Assembly: GCF_000737785.1 (NCBI RefSeq)
Contig: NZ_JPRO01000001.1
Coordinates: forward strand, 1-64,000
Direction: 5' to 3'
Length of the DNA stretch: 64,000 nt
Source: Chryseobacterium luteum
Lineage (GTDB): Bacteria; Bacteroidota; Bacteroidia; Flavobacteriales; Weeksellaceae
Notes under the pieces: model-generated
Told to the model about the DNA's origin: nothing
The model's database searches: none
Seen by the model: only the letters and a program-made list of their open reading frames with translations
Shown here: one piece after another, positions 59,310 through 64,000 of the stretch
Numbering within the stretch: the first letter of the stretch is position 1
Layout of the letters: every line of letters starts with the position of its first letter
Program-made: the position numbers and the translations under genes

Positions 59310-59317
59310 TATTTTTG
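59310..59317 (+). promoter_or_regulatory. -7 box of the Cys-rich protein gene
   Basis: TATTTTTG lies 5 bases upstream of the ATG at 59323, again suggesting a leaderless mRNA. It is only 6 bases after the preceding stop codon. Confidence 0.5.
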
Positions 59318-59322
59318 CGGAG

Positions 59323-59682
59323 ATGAAGCTGTTTCACATTCTTGCAGTTATTTTTTGTCTGGGAATTTTTTTAGTTCCTAAAGACAGCTTCTACTCTCAA
59401 TCCATGCAGGAAACCTGCTGCAAAGTCAAGCCTGAAAAGAACGACTGCTGCAAAAGTCACACTTCAAAAGACGGTAAAGACAACAAAAATCAGTCTTCAT
59501 GTAATGACGACTGCTGCTCAACTTGTGTTGCCTGCTATACTTATATAGAAACACCATTTTCAAAAGGTTTACACTTTGAACTGTCTTATTACAAAGCTAA
59601 TAAGAATCCGCAGTTCCAATATTCACCTCCTCATTTATCAGACCGTTTAAAAGAGATCTGGCAGCCGCCTAAAATAGGTTAA
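59323..59682 (+). CDS. Small Cys-rich secreted protein, putative metal-binding
   Basis: A 119-residue protein with an N-terminal signal sequence (MKLFHILAVIFCLGIFLVPK). Ten Cys after it are arranged mostly in pairs (ETCCKV, NDCCKSH, SSCNDDCCSTCVACY). The C-terminal half has no Cys and ends with PPHLSDRLKEIWQPP. It resembles the small Cys-rich proteins with CC pairs and a Pro-Pro end that accompany metal-related TonB receptors in Bacteroidota (for example HYC_CC_PP-type), but lacks an obvious HYC motif. Start 59323 is chosen because a -7 box lies inside the longer frame. Likely a periplasmic metal chaperone or sensor; function unproven. Confidence 0.72.
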   Translation: MKLFHILAVIFCLGIFLVPKDSFYSQSMQETCCKVKPEKNDCCKSHTSKDGKDNKNQSSCNDDCCSTCVACYTYIETPFSKGLHFELSYYKANKNPQFQYSPPHLSDRLKEIWQPPKIG

Positions 59683-59696
59683 TTATTACACAGTGA

Positions 59697-59726
59697 ATCC
59701 GTTAAATATTTTAATGGATCGTTTTT
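59697..59726 (+). terminator. Possible terminator before the HMA-TonB receptor gene
   Basis: ATCCGTTAA / TTAATGGAT (one G-T pair) with a 5-base loop, followed by CGTTTTT. Weak and AT-rich, so read-through is likely. Confidence 0.45.
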
Positions 59727-59750
59727 AATTAATCAAAACTTTTAAACAAA

Positions 59751-62438
59751 ATGAAATTATATATTTCCAGGTTCATTCTTGGCCTAATGATCCTGTCCAT
59801 ACAGTTTATATCAGCACAAAACCTTTCAAAAAACCAGTTTAAAGTCAAAGGGAACTGCGAAATGTGTCAATCCAGGATAGAAGCTGCTGCCAAAAAAGCA
59901 GGCGCTAAAACCGCTGTTTATTCTATCGATCTCCAAACTTTAACTCTGGAAACTGACAACAAAATTTCTACAGACGAAATTTTGAAAAAAATAGCGGATG
60001 CCGGCCACGACAATGAAAAATTCAAGTCACCAGACCATGTTTATGAAGGCCTTCCGGGATGCTGTCATTATGAAAGAGATCTCAACCCTTCCCCCGCAGA
60101 AGCTCATGAGAATCACGTCAAAAAAGAAAATGAGTTTTACGTAAAAGGAAACTGTGGCTCATGCAAAGCCAGAATAGAAAAAGCAGCAAAAACTGCCGGT
60201 GCAGACTCAGCTGAATGGAGTGCAGAAAAGCAAACGGTAACTTTAAATTTTGATCCTTCAAAAACCTCATCGGATAAGGTATTGAAAGCTATTGCCGATT
60301 CAGGGCATGACAACGAAAAATATAAAACCTCTGATGCCGTTTACAGGAACCTTCCGGCATGTTGTCTGTACGACAGGGATATTCCTTTTGGCGAAGCTAA
60401 TCCGAAGGTTCATTTTGAGGAAGAAACAAAACATGAAGATCATCATGACCAAGAGGCTGCAGGCATGAATGATCATCATGAACAGCATGAGAAACATATT
60501 GAAGGGGTAACCGTTACCGGTTCAAAAGCAGCAACAGCATTAAGTAAGAAAGAAGCTGGTCTTGTTTTTAATATTGATAAGAAGGAATTGTTAAAAGCGG
60601 CCTGCTGTAATCTTTCGGAAAGTTTTGAAACCAATGCAACTGTAGATGTTTCCTTCAGCAACGCCGTTACTGGCACAAAGCAATTGAAAATGCTTGGTCT
60701 TGACCAGAAATATACAAGTTTAACGAAAGAACTTCTTCCGGAGATCAGAGGTCTTGCTTCTGCATATGGACTGAATTTCATTCCCGGAAGATGGATCGAA
60801 AGCATTCAGCTGACAAAAGGCGGGAGTACGGTAACGAATGGTTATGAAAGTATTACGGGACAGATCAATACCGAACTTCTGAAAAATGCCAAGGAACCTG
60901 AAACTTCATTAAATATTTTCGCTGATTTCAACGGAAGAGCGGAAGCGAACATTACAAGTGTATCTTCTATCAATGAAAAATGGTCACAAACCTTTTTACT
61001 TCACGGAAACGGAACGTTTGGAGATACGGATATGAATGATGATACTTTCCTGGACAGGCCGAAAGGAACCCAAATCAATGCAGCTTATCTCCTTAATTAT
61101 AATGATCTTGAAAAATCGGGATTAGGGTCACATTTCGGGATCAATTTTATCAGGGATGAGAGAACAGCCGGACAGATCGGGTTTGATAAAAAACTGCCTC
61201 AGGATAAGCAGAATGCGTATGGTGTAGGCATTGATATTTCGAGATTCCAGGTTTGGAATAAAACAGGATATGTCTTTAAAGGAAAACCTTACCAGAGCTT
61301 AGGATGGATGAACCAGTATGTGTATCATCAGCAGGACAGCTTTTTCGGACTGAGAAATTATGCAGGGAAACAGCATACCTATTATTCAAATCTGATCTTT
61401 GAAAGCATCATCGGAAATACGAATCATAAGTATAAGGCCGGAGCCAGCTTTTTGTATGATGGCTATGAGGAAACGTATTTAAAGAACGACATGAAGAGAA
61501 ATGAGATGGTTCCGGGAATTTTCGCTGAATATACCCTGACCGGGTTAAAATATACTTTAGTGGCAGGAGCCAGAGCGGATTTTCATAATCTTGCAGGAAC
61601 CCAGTTTACGCCAAGGGTTAATTTTAAGTATGATTTCACTCCCCAGACAATCTTAAGGCTTTCTGCGGGCCGGGGATTTAGAACGGCTAATGTTTTTGCG
61701 GAAAACCAACAGTATTTTGCATCCGGCAGAAGTGTTCAGATTCTGCAAAACGGAGGTAATATTTATGGCTTAAGACCTGAGATCGCATGGAACTACGGAG
61801 CCAGCTTACAGCAGGAATTCAGGCTTTTCGGAAGAAAATCTTCAGTTGTTGCTGATTTTTTCAGAACGGATTTCCAGGATCAGGTTCTGGTTGATCTTGA
61901 CCGGTCTCCACAACAGCTTACTTTTTATAATTTAGAAGGAAAATCATTTGCGAACTCTTTCCAGACTCAGTGGGATTTTACGCCTTTCAGGAATTTTGAT
62001 GTAAGACTGGCTTATAAATATTATGATGTTCAGGCGGATTATATTGATGGCAGAAGAGAAGTTCCTTTCATGGCCAGGCACAGAGGTTTTGTAAATTTCG
62101 CCTATGCAACGAATAAAAATAATAAAGGAGGATTCTGGAGTTTTGATACAACACTGAACTGGGTAGGAAAACAAAGACTTCCTGACACTTCAACGAACCC
62201 GGCAGAATTCCAGCTGCCGGTATATTCCAATTCTTACGCTGTATTAAATGCACAGATCTCAAGGAATTTTAATAAAAAGATCCGGGCTTATTTGGGAGGC
62301 GAGAACCTTACGTCTTACTACCAGAAAAATGCCATTGTTGATTTCAGAAATCCTTTTGGAAATTATTTTGATGGCGGGATGGTGTATGCACCTGTTATGA
62401 AGGCTAATTTTTATGTGGGACTGGATGTGACTTTCTAA
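59751..62438 (+). CDS. TonB-dependent receptor with two N-terminal heavy-metal-associated domains
   Basis: An 895-residue outer membrane receptor. After a signal peptide (~1-23) come two HMA modules. Module 1 has GNCEMC (C36, C39) and module 2 has GNCGSC (C135, C138); each ends with GHDNEKxK and a Cys pair (LPGCCHYERD 104-105, LPACCLYDRD 204-205). A His-rich linker follows (~221-249: HEDHHDQ, DHHEQHEKH). Then come the TonB box and plug (GVTVTGSKAATALSKKEAG, TKGGSTVTNGYESITGQIN) and a barrel ending YVGLDVTF. Periplasmic CxxC modules on a receptor suggest capture of Cu(I) or a similar soft metal during passage. The usual carboxypeptidase-like N-terminal domain is absent. Confidence 0.9.
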   Translation: MKLYISRFILGLMILSIQFISAQNLSKNQFKVKGNCEMCQSRIEAAAKKAGAKTAVYSIDLQTLTLETDNKISTDEILKKIADAGHDNEKFKSPDHVYEGLPGCCHYERDLNPSPAEAHENHVKKENEFYVKGNCGSCKARIEKAAKTAGADSAEWSAEKQTVTLNFDPSKTSSDKVLKAIADSGHDNEKYKTSDAVYRNLPACCLYDRDIPFGEANPKVHFEEETKHEDHHDQEAAGMNDHHEQHEKHIEGVTVTGSKAATALSKKEAGLVFNIDKKELLKAACCNLSESFETNATVDVSFSNAVTGTKQLKMLGLDQKYTSLTKELLPEIRGLASAYGLNFIPGRWIESIQLTKGGSTVTNGYESITGQINTELLKNAKEPETSLNIFADFNGRAEANITSVSSINEKWSQTFLLHGNGTFGDTDMNDDTFLDRPKGTQINAAYLLNYNDLEKSGLGSHFGINFIRDERTAGQIGFDKKLPQDKQNAYGVGIDISRFQVWNKTGYVFKGKPYQSLGWMNQYVYHQQDSFFGLRNYAGKQHTYYSNLIFESIIGNTNHKYKAGASFLYDGYEETYLKNDMKRNEMVPGIFAEYTLTGLKYTLVAGARADFHNLAGTQFTPRVNFKYDFTPQTILRLSAGRGFRTANVFAENQQYFASGRSVQILQNGGNIYGLRPEIAWNYGASLQQEFRLFGRKSSVVADFFRTDFQDQVLVDLDRSPQQLTFYNLEGKSFANSFQTQWDFTPFRNFDVRLAYKYYDVQADYIDGRREVPFMARHRGFVNFAYATNKNNKGGFWSFDTTLNWVGKQRLPDTSTNPAEFQLPVYSNSYAVLNAQISRNFNKKIRAYLGGENLTSYYQKNAIVDFRNPFGNYFDGGMVYAPVMKANFYVGLDVTF

Positions 62439-62549
62439 TTAATGATGTTTTTTAATGCAAAGCTGATCTTTTGTACTGTAGAATTGTGGGAAGCAAAAGG
62501 GGAAGCAACAAGTTGATTTGATGAAGTGAACTGTATAAATTCTACAAGC
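62439..62549. other. Intergenic region after the HMA-TonB receptor
   Basis: The gap 62439-62901 holds no gene. Two repeat structures (62550-62582 and 62773-62843) and the cupin gene terminator (62855-62885) account for part of it; nothing was seen in this first stretch. Confidence 0.5.
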
Positions 62550-62582
62550 AAACCTTATAGGTTTCGGAAACCTATAAGGTTT
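62550..62582. repeat. 15-bp perfect palindromic repeat (REP-like)
   Basis: AAACCTTATAGGTTT and its exact complement AAACCTATAAGGTTT are separated by CGG. There is no T tail beyond the stem. The sequence resembles dispersed palindromes seen in flavobacterial intergenic regions. Confidence 0.6.
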
Positions 62583-62772
62583 ATATTTCACACAACTACT
62601 CTATAGATAAACATCTATGATTCATCGATATATATCGACTCTGTTTATAGGGAATTTTATTTTAGAAAGGCGTTACTTTGTACCAGTAAAATTAACCAAA
62701 TAAGAATTTATTGATTCCAAGCGGGAAATTTTACAAGAAACAAAAATGATGAAATAAAATTTTGATGTACAG

Positions 62773-62843
62773 ATAACCTCAAAAACTTCTTAAAGACTTA
62801 AAAACACAAACACATAAAGAAATTATCTTGATTCAGAGGTTAT
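62773..62843. repeat. Small inverted-repeat unit with TTAAAG core
   Basis: ATAACCTC (62773-62780) and GAGGTTAT (62836-62843) form an 8-bp perfect inverted repeat around CTTCTTAAAGACTTAAAAAC. The TTAAAG units resemble the CCATTAAG element family, with different ends. Confidence 0.4.
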
Positions 62844-62854
62844 TTGACACCAAT

Positions 62855-62885
62855 AAAAAAGACTGTTTTTCAAACAGTCTTTTTT
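62855..62885 (-). terminator. Intrinsic terminator of the cupin gene (minus strand, possibly bidirectional)
   Basis: AAAAAAGACTGTTT / AAACAGTCTTTTTT with a TTC loop, 16 bases after the cupin stop codon on the minus strand. Confidence 0.85.
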
Positions 62886-62901
62886 TATTTTTTCCAGCTA
62901 T

Positions 62902-63399
62902 TTATCTTCCGAAATCATCCTGTACTCTCACAATATCATCCTCATCTGAAGGATTGGAAGCATCGGTATGCTGCCAGATCTCAGCTACCACACCCCAGCC
63001 GTCTAAACCTATCAGCCTGTGTCTTTCGCCCTGCTGAAGTTTGATCTGATCTTTTGGCTGGTATTCCTTCAATTCCCCTTCTTCATCGGTATTGCTTGTT
63101 TTGATTCCAACTGTTCCTTCCACTACCTGCCAGATTTCTGCTCTGCGGTGATGATACTGCCAGCTTAGGCGGGCATTAGGAGCAACAAGAAGGATCTTGG
63201 GGCTCAGCTTTCCGCCTATTTTCAGGCTTTCTACATTAATTCCGTCAAAATACTGATTGGCAAAATCCTGAGCCTGATTTTCATCGATCACGAAAAAGCC
63301 GCCCCAGGGTCTTGCGTCGTCTTTTGCCGCAATAGTAAATCCCTGAGCTTCCAGCATTTTTTCTACTTTATCAAATATTTGTGTTTTCTCTGCACTCAT
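62902..63399 (-). CDS. Cupin-domain protein, mannose-6-phosphate isomerase type II C-terminal-like
   Basis: A 165-residue single-domain cupin. Metal-site motifs are LSWQYHHRRAEIWQVVEGTV (H-x-H/R ... E) and QGERHRLIGLDGWGVVAEIWQH, the arrangement of the type II phosphomannose isomerase C-terminal domain. A 45-residue N-terminal helix-strand segment (FDKVEKMLEAQGFTIAAKDDARPWGGFFVI) is present and no nucleotidyltransferase domain is fused. It may isomerise a sugar phosphate or only bind one. It lies 46 bases after a GH92 mannosidase gene on the same strand, which would fit mannose metabolism. Confidence 0.82.
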   Translation of the reverse strand: MSAEKTQIFDKVEKMLEAQGFTIAAKDDARPWGGFFVIDENQAQDFANQYFDGINVESLKIGGKLSPKILLVAPNARLSWQYHHRRAEIWQVVEGTVGIKTSNTDEEGELKEYQPKDQIKLQQGERHRLIGLDGWGVVAEIWQHTDASNPSDEDDIVRVQDDFGR

Positions 63400-63445
63400 A
63401 ATTTATTCCTGTTTTAAAATTATTTTCAAATATAAAGTTTGTTGA

Positions 63446-64000
63446 TTATTCCTTCGACATTGAGTAGGGAAAATCTTTTTCCTGTGAGCCTCTTTCTTTA
63501 TCAGGCTTGCTGTCCATCTCGAATTCCAGAACAGCTCCCTTCATCAGTTCTTGGTGACTGAGCCAGTTTTTTGAATAAGACCGAAAGTTTACGTTTAATG
63601 ATTTGACGTATAGATTTTCAGCACTGTTTTCCGGTGCTTTTATTTCAATATTTTTCCCGTTTTCCAGATGGATAACCGCTTCTCTGAATAATGGTGCGCC
63701 TAAAACATATTGATCTGTGGCCGGTGTCACAGGATAAAATCCTAAGGCTGAAAATACATACCATGCAGAAGTCTGCCCGTTATCTTCATCACCGCAATAG
63801 CCGTCGGGTGCTGCATAATACAGCTTATCCATCACCTGTCTTGTCCAGTACTGTGTTTTGTAAGGCGCTCCGGCATAGTTGTATAAATAGATCATATGCT
63901 GGATCGGCTGGTTTCCATGGGCATACTGTCCCATATTCATGATCTGCATTTCACGGATCTCGTGAATCACGCTTCCGTAATAGCTGTCGTCAAAAACCGG
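63446..64000 (-). CDS. GH92 family alpha-mannosidase, C-terminal part, truncated by window edge
   Basis: The frame is open to the window end and codes for the C-terminal ~185 residues of a GH92 glycosidase. Seen are FDDSYYGSVIHEIREM, MGQYAHGNQPIQHMIYLYN, APDGYCGDEDNGQTSAWYVFSAL and GFYPVTPATDQYVLGAPLF, the best-conserved GH92 blocks, including the catalytic acidic residues region GDEDNGQ. The enzyme removes mannose from N-glycan-like oligosaccharides, usually in the periplasm or at the surface. The tail after the domain is charged (DSKPDKERGSQEKDFPYS). The N-terminus lies outside the window. Confidence 0.93.
   Translation of the reverse strand, partial: PVFDDSYYGSVIHEIREMQIMNMGQYAHGNQPIQHMIYLYNYAGAPYKTQYWTRQVMDKLYYAAPDGYCGDEDNGQTSAWYVFSALGFYPVTPATDQYVLGAPLFREAVIHLENGKNIEIKAPENSAENLYVKSLNVNFRSYSKNWLSHQELMKGAVLEFEMDSKPDKERGSQEKDFPYSMSKE

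Noticed and set aside
1..64000. CRISPR arrays, rRNA and tRNA genes, prophage
   Set aside because: No regularly spaced direct repeats of 25-40 bp, no recognisable tRNA clover-leaf or CCA-end blocks, no rRNA sequence and no phage structural or integrase gene was seen. Subtle cases could escape reading by eye.

Overview
The window is chromosomal DNA of a Bacteroidota flavobacterium, most likely Chryseobacterium or a close relative in Weeksellaceae. The basis is AT-rich DNA with coding on both strands, T9SS type B sorting domains, TonB-dependent receptors paired with lipoproteins, an XrtF exosortase pair, flavobacterial DUF families (DUF4293, DUF4296, DUF4271, DUF5689), a Rho factor with a long Asn/Gln-rich insert, and -7 promoter boxes of the form TAnnTTTG with few Shine-Dalgarno sequences. 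No rRNA, tRNA, CRISPR array, prophage or complete insertion sequence was seen.

Layout. 1-4.2 kb: two tandem paralogous lectin-like T9SS-secreted proteins, the first cut by the window edge. 4.3-10.4 kb: a nitroreductase, then a compact class I lanthipeptide locus (precursor, LanC cyclase, full-length LanB dehydratase) with no transporter or protease in view, and a convergent nucleotidyltransferase. 10.5-19.4 kb: NAD synthesis (nadB-nadC), a TonB receptor, a small haem-like membrane protein, asd, a CDF metal exporter and the xrtF exosortase pair. 19.7-23.7 kb: a cell-wall recycling-like set (AmgK-like kinase, RapZ C-terminal domain protein, MurU-like nucleotidyltransferase, LOG protein) interrupted by a GxxExxY gene that lies between inverted repeats. 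24-30.3 kb: a TonB receptor with a DUF5689 lipoprotein, divergent from a secreted endonuclease/phosphatase. 30.6-37.6 kb: superoxide dismutase, rho, DUF4293, an M28 peptidase, an MsbA-like ABC exporter and a DUF1801 protein. 37.7-41.4 kb: an accessory island with a secreted surface protein, two small HTH proteins and a membrane-anchored LuxR-type regulator. 42-52.4 kb: housekeeping genes for phospholipid synthesis (psd, cdsA), ftsH-rsfS, birA, LptF/G, tgt, a polyprenol-phosphate glycosyltransferase and hemD. 52.5-58.6 kb: oligopeptidase B, a four-helix-bundle gene between repeats, an SRPBCC protein and a two-component system. 58.7-62.4 kb: a probable metal (copper) handling set, made of a lipoprotein with three His/Cys repeats, a small Cys-rich secreted protein and a TonB receptor carrying two N-terminal heavy-metal-associated domains. 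The window ends with a cupin protein and the C-terminal end of a GH92 glycosidase.

The most interesting signals are these. (1) The HMA-HMA-TonB receptor and its two Cys/His-rich neighbours. (2) A 16-bp motif placed exactly 32 bp upstream of the -7 boxes of two transcription units in the 37.7-41.4 kb island, which looks like the binding site of a local regulator. (3) At least two families of short terminal-inverted-repeat elements, each present with and without a small gene (GxxExxY or four-helix-bundle protein), often sitting at the 3' ends of genes and inside otherwise conserved gene strings. (4) The transporter-less lanthipeptide operon with a terminator between the precursor and the enzymes. 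All gene functions are inferred by reading the sequence; no database search was run.
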